The notes under the pieces: generated by a model
Databases searched by the model: none
The model's input: the letters and a program-made list of their open reading frames with translations, nothing else
Told to the model about the DNA's origin: nothing
Part shown: piece after piece, positions 9,701-18,625 of the stretch
How the letters are laid out: each line of letters begins with the position of its first letter
Position numbering within the stretch: the stretch's first letter is position 1
Assembly: GCF_042681025.1 (NCBI RefSeq)
Contig: NZ_JBHUER010000002.1
Location: 62,001 to 126,000, forward strand
Direction: 5' to 3'
DNA length: 64,000 nt
DNA from: Methylopila henanensis
GTDB lineage: Bacteria > Pseudomonadota > Alphaproteobacteria > Rhizobiales > Methylopilaceae
Program-made: the position numbers and the translations under genes

Positions 9701-10265
9701 CGCCGCTCGCGAGGAACAGCAGCGAGAACGCCGCTGCGCTGTCGACGGAGAAGGTCTCGAAACCCCGAACCACCCTGATCGTCGAGGGCTCCGCCATGTA
9801 GAGCAGCAGCGTGAACAGGGCCGTGGCGAGACCGACGAGCCGCAGCACCTGCCGCGCGTCGACGGCGGCCGCCCTGACCGAGCCTGTGAGGGCGAGGACG
9901 CCCGCGAGACAGAACAGCGCGACGGCGGTCGCGATCGGCGGGGTCTGGGAGCGATCGCCGATGGCCGCGTCGAGGCGCAGGATGGGATCGAGGAGCGTGA
10001 AGAGCGCGATCGCCGCCACCACGCCGGCCAGTGCGACGCCCGATCCGCGCAGCAGACGCGAGCCCGAGCGGAAGGCGAACCACGCGACGCAGGCCGCGAG
10101 CGTCGCCACCGCGACTTCGGCCTTCATCGGCGGGAAGTCAGCCAGCAGGAACGGTTGCGCAAGCGCGCGCGACGCCAGCGCCACGAGCGCCGCGACGGCG
10201 GCCAGGACGACGGCGGTCGCCCCGAGGCGGTAGCGCAGCTGCGAAGGGAACCGGCCCAAGCTCAT
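6786..10265 (-). CDS. Hybrid sensor histidine kinase with two receiver domains
   Basis: 1159-residue orphan hybrid kinase. Order of parts: about six hydrophobic segments in residues 1-215; an extracytoplasmic Cache-like sensor at about 220-455; another membrane helix near 465-485; HAMP at about 485-540; a PAS domain at about 550-665; HisKA with the phospho-accepting His in SHELRTPL near 681; HATPase with NLVSNAIKF near 800, DRGAGIP, and GGTGLGL; receiver 1 with acidic pocket CEDD near 917 and phospho-Asp in VDLNLPDG near 963; receiver 2 with EDDAD near 1045 and phospho-Asp in IVDMTLDDG near 1085. No partner regulator gene is adjacent and no output domain is present, so the signal probably passes by phosphorelay to an unlinked protein. 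The signal is unknown. Confidence 0.93.
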   Translation of the reverse strand: MSLGRFPSQLRYRLGATAVVLAAVAALVALASRALAQPFLLADFPPMKAEVAVATLAACVAWFAFRSGSRLLRGSGVALAGVVAAIALFTLLDPILRLDAAIGDRSQTPPIATAVALFCLAGVLALTGSVRAAAVDARQVLRLVGLATALFTLLLYMAEPSTIRVVRGFETFSVDSAAAFSLLFLASGADRAATSLRWQIAHLGMVAIAPLAALTVHFAGSEREIALRGAEERLESAARLGAERLDAVVEDARRLLLFLARSPDVLRAGPSCLDRLASFSTLNTSLSALYVVNRRGIVTCSNVRGVAGLNIADRDYVRDALSSQAFTVSGLFVSRLKNMPRIAVVTPLLVEAREPVLLAAVLDLASFGDPLRNLAAEFDPRATLTLVDRRGMIIARHPQGHAAGASAVDEPFVARALSDPGSTFEAVEIDARSTVFASRRVLADQGALIVGLPKRNVVAPVDKRMNQRLALIGLVLVASVGLGTLGGEALALRPLRRLTAYARKLQDGDLGARPQVSARGEVGALSRALGVMAAAVEDRERRLAGAEALFRGLFDHSPDCKAVLRVDPDGAFRVETWNAAAHRATGLTPDDVVGRTPTEVFPGPRGDLIERDLARTLELGQVSRIEREPTVNGVPQTYEMVQVPLRGADGRIERIFISAHDISDRKRVDRLKNEFVSTVSHELRTPLTSIAGSLGLLAGGVAGPLGDKASHLIAIAHSNSLRLVRLINDILDIEKIEAGRMAFDLMEIDLIEIVEQAVRGLRAYADEFEVVIDVAHDETDLVVRGDADRLNQVVTNLVSNAIKFSPRGGTVEVAVSAEEDVATIAVRDRGAGIPEAFRPRLFSKFAQADGSDSRRKGGTGLGLAIVKEIVERHAGAVSYGTELGVGTEFRVRLPRFRRRDVAPPMFASGEALPRVMICEDDVFIAALLSELLRDAGFDSLAVGTVRAALKAAETEQIDAILVDLNLPDGDGISLIRDLQAAPRTRDIPIVVVSAQAGRGRADARASALDVVAWLEKPVDARRLAAVLRARLGVREPRPRVLHVEDDADLRKVVAAAIGSIADVVSVGSFDDAERELARGAFQLAIVDMTLDDGSGLDLLATLETRRPHAIPTIIFSADDIDRDVAARVEAALTKSRTSLSVLVETVRRLVAERRRVVTL

Positions 10266-10396
10266 CGGCGCGCTGCCTCGGTTTCGCTGCCGCAGCTTAA
10301 GCTGACGCGCGGCCGCGCGCGACCGTCGCTTTGGAATGAACGGCCGATGAACGCGCCGTCCGGATTGCGTTCAGGGGCGGCGTCCTAATGTCCTCA

Positions 10397-10505
10397 TGCT
10401 TCGCATTTGGATCCCCCGCCGAAAGGCGTCGGAACGGATTCCCGCCCCTCTCCCTCCGAACGTGCGAAGCAAGCCCGGCCGTCAGGGGAGCGGCCGGGCT
10501 TTTTT
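10397..10505 (+). ncRNA. Candidate trans-acting small RNA with intrinsic terminator
   Basis: A 109-base segment with the architecture of a bacterial small RNA and no plausible reading frame. Arms TGCTTCGCA (10397-10405) and TGCGAAGCA (10463-10471) form a perfect 9-bp closing stem. Inside are a 4-bp hairpin with a GAAA loop (CGCC/GGCG, 10417-10428), a short GGAA/TTCC hairpin (10431-10442), and an unpaired CU-rich stretch (about 10443-10457) able to pair with Shine-Dalgarno sequences. A strong intrinsic terminator follows directly. A weak promoter-like TTGCGT (10365) / TAATGT (10386) with a 15-base spacer lies upstream. Not SRP RNA: its conserved core is absent. Expression is not shown by sequence alone. 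Confidence 0.55.
10472..10505 (+). terminator. Intrinsic terminator of the small-RNA candidate
   Basis: Perfect 10-bp GC-rich stem AGCCCGGCCG (10472-10481) / CGGCCGGGCT (10491-10500), 9-base loop, then six T residues (10500-10505). No plus-strand protein gene lies upstream before the divergent kinase gene, which is why a short non-coding transcript is inferred. Confidence 0.85.
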
Positions 10506-10540
10506 CGTCCGCCGCCGCGTCCTGACCCCGGCGAGACCGC

Positions 10541-10568
10541 TTCCAACCTCCGCGCGTCTCCGTATAAT
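10541..10568 (+). promoter_or_regulatory. Sigma70-type promoter for the small ORF at 10620
   Basis: TTCCAA (10541-10546) and an exact TATAAT (10563-10568) separated by 16 bases, about 50 bases before the start codon at 10620. It lies just after the terminator at 10472-10505, so it gives the small ORF its own transcript. Confidence 0.5.
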
Positions 10569-10619
10569 CGTTCGAACAATACGTGCGCCCATTCAGAAGG
10601 CGCGGTGGAGAACGCCTTG

Positions 10620-10850
10620 ATGCTTCAGTATGAGACTCTCATAACAAAAGACTCCGTCGAAGGATTGAACAGCAAGCTCAACGACGTCGCGGAGCGCGGG
10701 GGGCGCGTCGTCAACGTCCTCTGGGTGCCGGAGCGCGAGAACCCGGCCGATCCGTCAAAGCCCTTCTGGTCAAAATATGTGGTCGTCGCCGAGTTCGGCG
10801 CGGTCGCGGCTGCGGCCCCCATCCCCAAGGCGCGCGCGCGCAAGGCCTGA
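10620..10850 (+). CDS. Small protein, DUF4177-like
   Basis: 76-residue protein from the ATG at 10620, preceded by GGTGGAG at 10604-10610. The segment YETLITKDSVEGLNSKLNDV, then AERGGRVVNVLWVP, resembles the strand-helix-strand pattern of DUF4177-type small proteins (tyrosine near the start, a helix, then E/G-G-hydrophobic). The tail is Ala/Arg/Lys-rich. No signal peptide or membrane segment. Function unknown. Confidence 0.6.
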   Translation: MLQYETLITKDSVEGLNSKLNDVAERGGRVVNVLWVPERENPADPSKPFWSKYVVVAEFGAVAAAAPIPKARARKA

Positions 10851-10941
10851 CCGACGCGCCGGGAGGGGATGTCGGGATCGGGCGTGTCCGATCGTCCTTG
10901 GTTCAAAGCGGCCGACAGGCCGGACCCAGGGAGCGAACGCC

Positions 10942-11427
10942 ATGCATGTTCCGACGCAGAAGATCATCCCGAACCTCTGGTTCGACTGGAACGCGGAGAA
11001 GGCGGTCGCCTTCTACGTGTCGCTGTTCGACGACGGCCGCGTCACCAGCGTCGCGCGCTATGGAGCGGACGGCCCCGGCCGCGCCGGCGAGGTGATGGCG
11101 ATCGGGTTCGAGATCGCCGGCCAGAGCTTCACGGCGATCAACGGCGGCCCGCATTTCAGATTCACCGGCGCGATCTCGCTGTTCATCGGCTGCTCGAGCC
11201 AGACCGAGCTGGACGCGCTCTGGGACAAGCTCTCGGACGGCGGAACGCCGCAGTCCTGCGGCTGGATCACGGATCGCTTCGGCGTGACGTGGCAGGTCAA
11301 TGCGGCGGAGATCGGGGCCTGGGTCGCCGATCCCGACGCAGAACGGTCCGCCCGCGTGATGCAGGCGATGCTGCCGATGACGAAAATAGACATCGCCGCG
11401 CTGCGCCAGGCCTATGACGGCGGCTGA
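10942..11427 (+). CDS. VOC superfamily protein, PhnB/3-demethylubiquinone methyltransferase-like
   Basis: 161-residue protein of the PhnB-like (3-dmu-9_3-mt) branch of the vicinal oxygen chelate fold. Typical markers are QKIIPNLWFDWNAEKAVAFY near the N-terminus, FEIAGQSFTAINGGPHFRFT in the middle, and CGWITDRFGVTWQVN near residue 115, followed by the family's QAMLPMTKIDI ending. Such proteins have varied or unknown catalytic roles; despite the domain name they are not methyltransferases. The ATG at 10942 is chosen because the homologous region begins there. Confidence 0.88.
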   Translation: MHVPTQKIIPNLWFDWNAEKAVAFYVSLFDDGRVTSVARYGADGPGRAGEVMAIGFEIAGQSFTAINGGPHFRFTGAISLFIGCSSQTELDALWDKLSDGGTPQSCGWITDRFGVTWQVNAAEIGAWVADPDAERSARVMQAMLPMTKIDIAALRQAYDGG

Positions 11428-11435
11428 GACAGCGC

Positions 11436-12524
11436 TTAAGGCGCGACCTGATCGGCCATGGCCGCGCCGCGCAGTCCGAGCGGCCGGGGCGCGCCAACGG
11501 TGGAGTCGATCCTGGTCTGGTGCTCCATCTCCGCGTTCAGCTCGCCGCCGAGCAGGACGACGGCGGCCGACATCCAAATCCAGGTCATGAAGCCGATCGC
11601 GGCGCCCAGCGAGCCATAGGTCTCGTTGTAGGTCGCGAGGTTCTCCGCGTACCAGGAGAACGCGAGCGAGCCGCCGACCCAGAGCGCCCCCGCGAGCACG
11701 GAGCCCGGCGCCGCCCATCGCCATTTCGGCGGCCGGCGGCTCGGACCGAAACGGTAGAGCAGCGTCAGCGCCGCAAGCACTCCTACGAACAGCACCGGCC
11801 AGCGTCCGAATTGCAGCAGCGCTTCCGCGCGCCCGCCGAGCCCGACGAACTCGAGCGCGATCGGCAGCACCACCACCGCGTTGAACGCGATCAGCACGAA
11901 CAGGATGCCGCCGAAGGTGAAGGCGAGCGAGGTGAGGTTGAGGACGACGAAGGACCGCCTCTCCTTCTCCTCGTAGACGACGTTGAGGGCGTCGAACATC
12001 GCCTTCATGCCGGCGTTGGCGCTCCACAGCGCCGCCCCGAGACCGAAGGCGAAGGCGAAGCCAAGCGCCCCGTCGCTCTTCGTCACGATGCGCGCGACCT
12101 GATCGCGCACGATGTCGAGACCCGCGCGCGGCACGACGCCCTGGAGCGTCGCGAGATGGGCGTCGAGCGTGGAAAGGTCGGCCGTGAGGCCGTAGAGCGA
12201 AACGAGGGCGACCAGCGCGGGGAAGATCGCGAGCAGCGCGTAGAACGTGACGCCGGCGGCGACCGCCAGCAGGCGATCCTCCGCGATCTGGCCGTAGAGA
12301 CGCAGCGCGATGTCGCGCCAGCCGCGGACTGGAAAATCCTGGGGGGCGCGGGCGTCGCGTCCGCGCGCGGAGGCGGACACGTTTCGGAAAGGCTCCGCCG
12401 CGTTCCCGCCCTGACGCGGGGCTGCGCCAAGCGCCAGGGCCGCGACCGCCATCGCCGCCGCGACGACGATAAGGGGATCGATGGGCGGACCTCGTCTCGT
12501 CTTCTCTCCGGATCGTCCCCGCAT
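11436..12524 (-). CDS. YihY/BrkB family inner-membrane protein
   Basis: 362-residue integral membrane protein of the YihY (BrkB) family. Start at 12524, with GGGGAGGGCGGC directly upstream. An Arg-rich cytoplasmic tail, one N-terminal hydrophobic segment (about 18-36), then six membrane helices from about residue 100, with the family motifs GVTFYALLAIFPALVALVSLYG, ATYNETYGSLGA and FMTWIWMSAAVVLLGGELNAE. The family was once called RNase BN in error; its function remains unclear, possibly transport. It converges on the VOC gene with 8 bp between stops. Confidence 0.92.
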   Translation of the reverse strand: MRGRSGEKTRRGPPIDPLIVVAAAMAVAALALGAAPRQGGNAAEPFRNVSASARGRDARAPQDFPVRGWRDIALRLYGQIAEDRLLAVAAGVTFYALLAIFPALVALVSLYGLTADLSTLDAHLATLQGVVPRAGLDIVRDQVARIVTKSDGALGFAFAFGLGAALWSANAGMKAMFDALNVVYEEKERRSFVVLNLTSLAFTFGGILFVLIAFNAVVVLPIALEFVGLGGRAEALLQFGRWPVLFVGVLAALTLLYRFGPSRRPPKWRWAAPGSVLAGALWVGGSLAFSWYAENLATYNETYGSLGAAIGFMTWIWMSAAVVLLGGELNAEMEHQTRIDSTVGAPRPLGLRGAAMADQVAP

Positions 12525-12763
12525 GCCGCCCTCCCCGCGCTTCCCCTGTCGAAACGCCGGACGCGCCGGAGCGTTTCCGCGGCGCGCGGCCGCGGCGTCG
12601 TCACGTAAGCCTGCCGACGACCGCCGTTTCGATCGGCGGCCGTCGGAGCCCGGATTCGGCGCGCGCCGATGGGGGACGCATATGGCGACGCGCGACGGCC
12701 CGATCGCTTCGCCCGCCAGGCCGGTCGGGCATGCCCGACCCGTCCGCACGGGCTTGATGCGGC

Positions 12764-13600
12764 TCAGTAGCGGTAGGACAGCGCGAGGCCGAACATGCCC
12801 GTGGTCTCCGACCCGTCCCTGACCACCGGGCTGTCCGCGGCGTCGCCGACGTAACGCGTTACGCCCGCCCGGGCGAGCGCGCCCCACCGCTCGTTGAACT
12901 GGTAGCCGACGGTCAGCCCCCCGCTCACGTCCTTGAAGCCGGCGTCCGGGCGGTAGGCGCGAAGCCCGGAGGCGACCGATCCGGGCCGGGTCACGCCGAA
13001 ATAGGCGCGGTTGAAATCCTCGCTGGCGTAGGTCGTCTCCACGTCGACATTGGCGTAGAGCGGCCCCCATCTCAGCGCGGCGTAGGACACGCCCGCCGTA
13101 ATGGTGAAACCGTCATGGGCGTTCGAGACGTCCTGCAGGAACGACGCCTCCACGCCGATCTCGCCCTGACCGTCCGCGCGGCCGCCGAAGCGGTAGCCGA
13201 TGAACCCGCCGGCCTCGATGGCCGCGTCGACCTCGTCGAGACGCCTGACCGGGCCGCTCACGTCGTCGTCGCGCTTGCCGCGGTAGCCAACGATCGGACC
13301 GATGTCCCAGGGGCTGTCGGCCAGCACGTCGATCCGGGCTTGCGGGCCACGGACCTGCAGCTCGACGCCGCGCCATTTCACGTTGGCGATCGCGAACGGA
13401 ACGACGTCGTAGGAATCGGCGCCCTCGTATTCGGGCGCGAAGCCGACGCCGGCCGCGACGAACGCCGAGAACACCCGCTCGTCGGGGGTGGACACGGGCG
13501 GGGCAGCGGCCTCGTCGGAAAGATCGGCGCCATGGGCCGACGTCGCCTCGATAACGGCCAGAATCGCCGCTATGCCCAATCTCGTCCGGATTTGCTTCAT
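12764..13600 (-). CDS. MipA/OmpV family outer-membrane protein
   Basis: 278-residue beta-barrel protein. Signal peptide from the ATG at 13600 (MKQIRTRLGIAAILAVIEAT, cleavage near SAHGA). The mature part shows MipA/OmpV features: FVAAGVGFAPEYEGADSYDV, alternating amphipathic strands, GGLTVGYQFNERWGALARAGVTRYVGDAADSP and a terminal Tyr (LALSYRY), the usual BAM signal. MipA proteins scaffold murein synthases and lytic enzymes in E. coli; OmpV-like relatives act as porins or adhesins. It stands alone between the YihY gene and the LytTR gene. Confidence 0.88.
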   Translation of the reverse strand: MKQIRTRLGIAAILAVIEATSAHGADLSDEAAAPPVSTPDERVFSAFVAAGVGFAPEYEGADSYDVVPFAIANVKWRGVELQVRGPQARIDVLADSPWDIGPIVGYRGKRDDDVSGPVRRLDEVDAAIEAGGFIGYRFGGRADGQGEIGVEASFLQDVSNAHDGFTITAGVSYAALRWGPLYANVDVETTYASEDFNRAYFGVTRPGSVASGLRAYRPDAGFKDVSGGLTVGYQFNERWGALARAGVTRYVGDAADSPVVRDGSETTGMFGLALSYRY

Positions 13601-13741
13601 GTCCACGTCTCTCCCGCTGCCGAACGGACCGGCGCGATGAGACAGCCATGGCCGGCGCGCGGGGACACTGCGAGCGCGCCTTCGCCATTGCGCCAAATGC
13701 TTCGTGACGTGCTCTGAATTTTGAGGGGAAGCAGGTCCGCG

Positions 13742-14593
13742 ATGCGTGATTTCGCGAATTTTCAGGCCGAGCCCTGGCTACGCCAGCGCGTCGGCGAACT
13801 GGGCGTGGCCTTGGGCCTTGGGCTCGTCTTCGCCTATATCGGCCCTTTCACCACCGACGAGCCGGACTTCCTGTCGAAGCTCGGCTACTGGACCGGCCTG
13901 CTGGCGTGCTGGTTCATCGTGGCGGCGCTGGTCGAGCAGGCGCTCCGAAACATCGACGCTTATCGGAGCGCCGGGGTCTGGATTCGGCGAATCTGTCTCG
14001 TCGCCGTCGCGTCTGCGCCGATGTTGGCGGTGGTGGCGCCTGCGACCACCGCGTTGGTCGGATGGGAGGCGAGCGTCCCGGAGCTGATCGAAATGTACGG
14101 GCAGATCGCGCTGATATGCCTCGGCGTTGTCATTCTGTCGGACGGGATTCTCGGAGCGCCGCGCACGGCTGTCGCCGGATATGACGGGGGCGCAGGCGGG
14201 ACGATGCGCGCCCTGCCTCCGCCGGCCGTCGCGGGCGGCGACGCGACCGTCGCGGCGCCGCCGGCGGCGAGCACTCTGCTGGCCCGGCTGCCGCCGGACC
14301 TCCGCGGCCCGATCGTCTGCCTCGAAATGGAGGACCATTATGTGCGCGTGCACACAAGCCGGGGCTCCAGCCTCGTCCTGATGCGGCTTGGCGACGCCAT
14401 GAGGGAGCTCGGCCCGACGCCCGGCGCGCAGGCCCATCGCTCGTGGTGGGTCGCGGCGGCCGCCATCGAGAGCTTTGAACGTTCGGGCCGCGCCGGGCGG
14501 CTCACGCTTTCCAACGGACTGACCGCGCCGGTGTCGCAGCGCCATCTGCGGGCGATCGCCGAACTGGCGCAGGACCGCGCGTCGCCATCCTGA
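13742..14593 (+). CDS. Membrane-bound LytTR DNA-binding regulator
   Basis: 283-residue protein with four hydrophobic segments in the N-terminal half (about residues 22-40, 48-70, 85-110, 118-140), an Ala/Pro-rich linker, and a C-terminal LytTR domain (about 185-280) with CLEMEDHYVRVHTSRG, LVLMRLGDAM, and HRSWWVAAAAI. LytTR domains bind DNA through beta-strands. The receiver domain found in AgrA/LytR types is absent, so the membrane part probably senses the signal directly. ATG at 13742 is preceded by GAGGGGA; a TTG 21 bases upstream is an alternative. Convergent with tRNA-Val. Confidence 0.85.
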   Translation: MRDFANFQAEPWLRQRVGELGVALGLGLVFAYIGPFTTDEPDFLSKLGYWTGLLACWFIVAALVEQALRNIDAYRSAGVWIRRICLVAVASAPMLAVVAPATTALVGWEASVPELIEMYGQIALICLGVVILSDGILGAPRTAVAGYDGGAGGTMRALPPPAVAGGDATVAAPPAASTLLARLPPDLRGPIVCLEMEDHYVRVHTSRGSSLVLMRLGDAMRELGPTPGAQAHRSWWVAAAAIESFERSGRAGRLTLSNGLTAPVSQRHLRAIAELAQDRASPS

Positions 14594-14684
14594 GGCGAGC
14601 GCGCGAGCGCCCGCCGATCCTGGCCGCCTGGAAGCTTTTCGGAAGTCGGGACGCCCCTGTCATGAGGGGCGTCAGTCCGGAGCG

Positions 14685-14760
14685 TGGTGGGCGGTGACGG
14701 GCTCGAACCGCCGACCCTCTCGGTGTAAACGAGATGCTCTACCAGCTGAGCTAACCGCCC
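14685..14760 (-). tRNA. tRNA-Val (UAC)
   Basis: A 76-base cloverleaf on the minus strand: acceptor GGGCGGT/ACCGCCC, D arm TAGCTCAGCTGGTAGAGCA, anticodon stem TCTCG/CGAGA with loop TTTACAC (anticodon TAC), TPsiC arm GGCGGTTCGAGCCCGTC, discriminator A and encoded CCA. It lies 118 bp downstream of hup on the same strand. Confidence 0.97.
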
Positions 14761-14878
14761 GGCTCCAGAACGACGAACGCCGCTCCCTTGTCTTCGGAAG
14801 CGGCCGTTCGCGCAAGTCGTAAACGTCTGACGTCCCCGGCGACCGCGCATCCTGAGGAGCGCGGCGCCGTCGGGCGCA

Positions 14879-15154
14879 TCACGCGTTGACGGCGTCCTTC
14901 AGGGCCTGACCGGCCTTGAACTTCGGCGTCTTGGACTCGGGGATCTTGATCGTTTCGCCGGTGCGCAGGTTGCGGCCGACGCCGGCGGCGCGCTTCACGA
15001 CGGCGAACGTGCCGAAACCGACGAGGCGAACCTCATCGCCCTTCTTCAGAGCGGCGATCACGGCGTCGAAGGTCGCGTCGACCGCCTTGGCCGCGTCGAG
15101 CTTCGTCAGGCCGGAAGTCTCGGCGACCTCAGCGATCAGATCGGACTTGTTCAT
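14879..15154 (-). CDS. hup: HU family nucleoid-associated DNA-binding protein
   Basis: 91-residue HU protein: N-terminal helices MNKSDLIAEVAETSGLTK..., the body GDEVRLVGFGTFAVVKRA, the DNA-intercalating arm GRNLRTGETIKIPESKTPKF (with the conserved Pro) and a C-terminal helix ending DAVNA. It bends and compacts DNA as a homodimer. Start at 15154, with GGAGGG about 5 bases upstream. It follows lon on the same strand, the usual alphaproteobacterial lon-hup order. A perfect hairpin at 15351-15379 separates the two genes. Confidence 0.96.
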   Translation of the reverse strand: MNKSDLIAEVAETSGLTKLDAAKAVDATFDAVIAALKKGDEVRLVGFGTFAVVKRAAGVGRNLRTGETIKIPESKTPKFKAGQALKDAVNA

Positions 15155-15350
15155 CGTTCCCTCCATGTGACGACAGGAATCGCGCAACGGCGCATCCCCT
15201 TGAACGAGCCCGGCACACTTTCGCGAAATCTGCCGGAGCGCAAGGACAGACGGGCGGTTTTCCGTCAGTTTCGATACGTTTCCGGGGGGTAGAAGGCTGA
15301 TTTCAGCGCCTGACCGCGTGCATTTCGCGATCTATGCCCGCTATGGACGA

Positions 15351-15379
15351 ACCGGCCGTCCCCATGCGGGACGGCCGGT
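15351..15379 (-). terminator. Perfect 12-bp hairpin after lon
   Basis: ACCGGCCGTCCC (15351-15362) and GGGACGGCCGGT (15368-15379) pair without mismatch around a 5-base loop, 11 bases after the lon stop on the minus strand. There is no following U-run, so it may be a terminator of the U-poor type, a processing site or mRNA 3'-end protection. Confidence 0.45.
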
Positions 15380-15390
15380 CATGCGTCCGT

Positions 15391-17817
<2,427 letters not shown>

Positions 17818-18063
17818 GGTCTGAATTCCTTGTCACAGGCCGCAGCCCGTACGGGCGGCGGCCACGATTCGGCGCGGTCGTTCTTGCGAGCCTAAGGCCT
17901 CGCAGGGCGGCCGCCCAAGGGAGCGGCGCGCGAAGCTTTGGGGAAACGCGCGCCTTTGTTGAGGATTAGGTGGCCATGCGGCCAGAGGGTGTCAATGGCG
18001 ACAATGATGCGGCGCAGCGGCCGCCTACGGGCAAAACCAGCGCCGGCGTCGAGGTTGGCGAGA

Positions 18064-18462
18064 TCAGGTCGCCGCGGGAACGCGCGCGATCACCTTGATC
18101 TCGAAGTCGAAGCCGGACAGCGAGGTGACGCCCACCACGGTCCAGTTCGCGTAAGGCGGCCCGCCGAACGCCTTCAGCCGGGCGGCGGCGACAGCCTCGA
18201 TCTGGGACGCCTGGTCGGTGTGGAAGGTGGTGACGTCGACCACGTCGGCGAAGGTGGCTCCGGCGGCTTTGAGCACCGACTCGAGATGGTCGAAGGCGAG
18301 TTGCACCTGCTTCGGAAAATCCGGCTCGGGCGTGCCGTCCTCGCGCACGCCGACCTGTCCGGACACGAACAGCAGATCGCCCGAGCGGATGGCGGGCGAG
18401 TAGCGATGAGCCTCGTAGAGCGGCTGCGGATCGGAGGGGAACACCGCGTCGCGGATGGTCAT
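18064..18462 (-). CDS. RidA/YjgF/UK114 family protein
   Basis: 132-residue Rid-fold protein, start at 18462 with AGGAG 8 bases upstream. Conserved parts include YSPAIRSGDLLFVSGQVGV, FDHLESVLKAAGATFADVVDVTTFH and the closing FEIKVIARV. RidA proteins hydrolyse reactive imines released by PLP enzymes. By eye, the catalytic Arg of E. coli RidA (Arg105, in PARS) is replaced here: the matching stretch reads PPYANW. This points to another Rid subfamily with unproven deaminase activity. It is divergent from a TetR gene with three operator-like palindromes between them, so it is probably the repressed target. Confidence 0.85.
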   Translation of the reverse strand: MTIRDAVFPSDPQPLYEAHRYSPAIRSGDLLFVSGQVGVREDGTPEPDFPKQVQLAFDHLESVLKAAGATFADVVDVTTFHTDQASQIEAVAAARLKAFGGPPYANWTVVGVTSLSGFDFEIKVIARVPAAT

Positions 18463-18536
18463 GATCTGAAACTCCTGATGGGAAGCCGGCGCGAGGGGAT
18501 CGGACGGCGGTCGGCGACGCCTTGACCGCGCGCCAT

Positions 18537-18553
18537 ACATACGGACCGTATGT
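18537..18553. promoter_or_regulatory. TetR operator O1 (candidate)
   Basis: 17-bp palindrome ACATACGG-A-CCGTATGT with perfect 8-base arms, in the RidA/TetR intergenic region. A TTGACC at 18522-18527 would put a -10 box inside this site on the plus strand, so binding should block transcription of the TetR gene. Confidence 0.7.
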
Positions 18554-18566
18554 CGAACACATCTGG

Positions 18567-18583
18567 TCATACGGCGCGTATGT
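18567..18583. promoter_or_regulatory. TetR operator O2 (candidate)
   Basis: 17-bp site TCATACGG-C-GCGTATGT, matching O1 at 13 of 17 bases or better on the arms, with core CATACG/CGTATG. Its centre is 30 bp from O1, close to three helical turns, so two dimers would bind one face of the DNA. Confidence 0.65.
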
Positions 18584-18589
18584 CAATAT

Positions 18590-18606
18590 GCGTACGCGAC
18601 GTATGT
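18590..18606. promoter_or_regulatory. TetR operator O3 (candidate, degenerate)
   Basis: 17-bp segment GCGTACGCGACGTATGT. The right half matches O1 exactly (CGTATGT); the left half keeps the TACG core. It lies 20 bp before the chosen TetR start codon, consistent with autoregulation. Confidence 0.4.
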
Positions 18607-18625
18607 GAACGACGGAGCGCAGGAG

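Noticed and set aside
10397..10505. SRP (4.5S) RNA
   Set aside because: The conserved GGUC-AGG-CCGGAAGGAAGCAGCC core is absent; only the size and terminator are similar.
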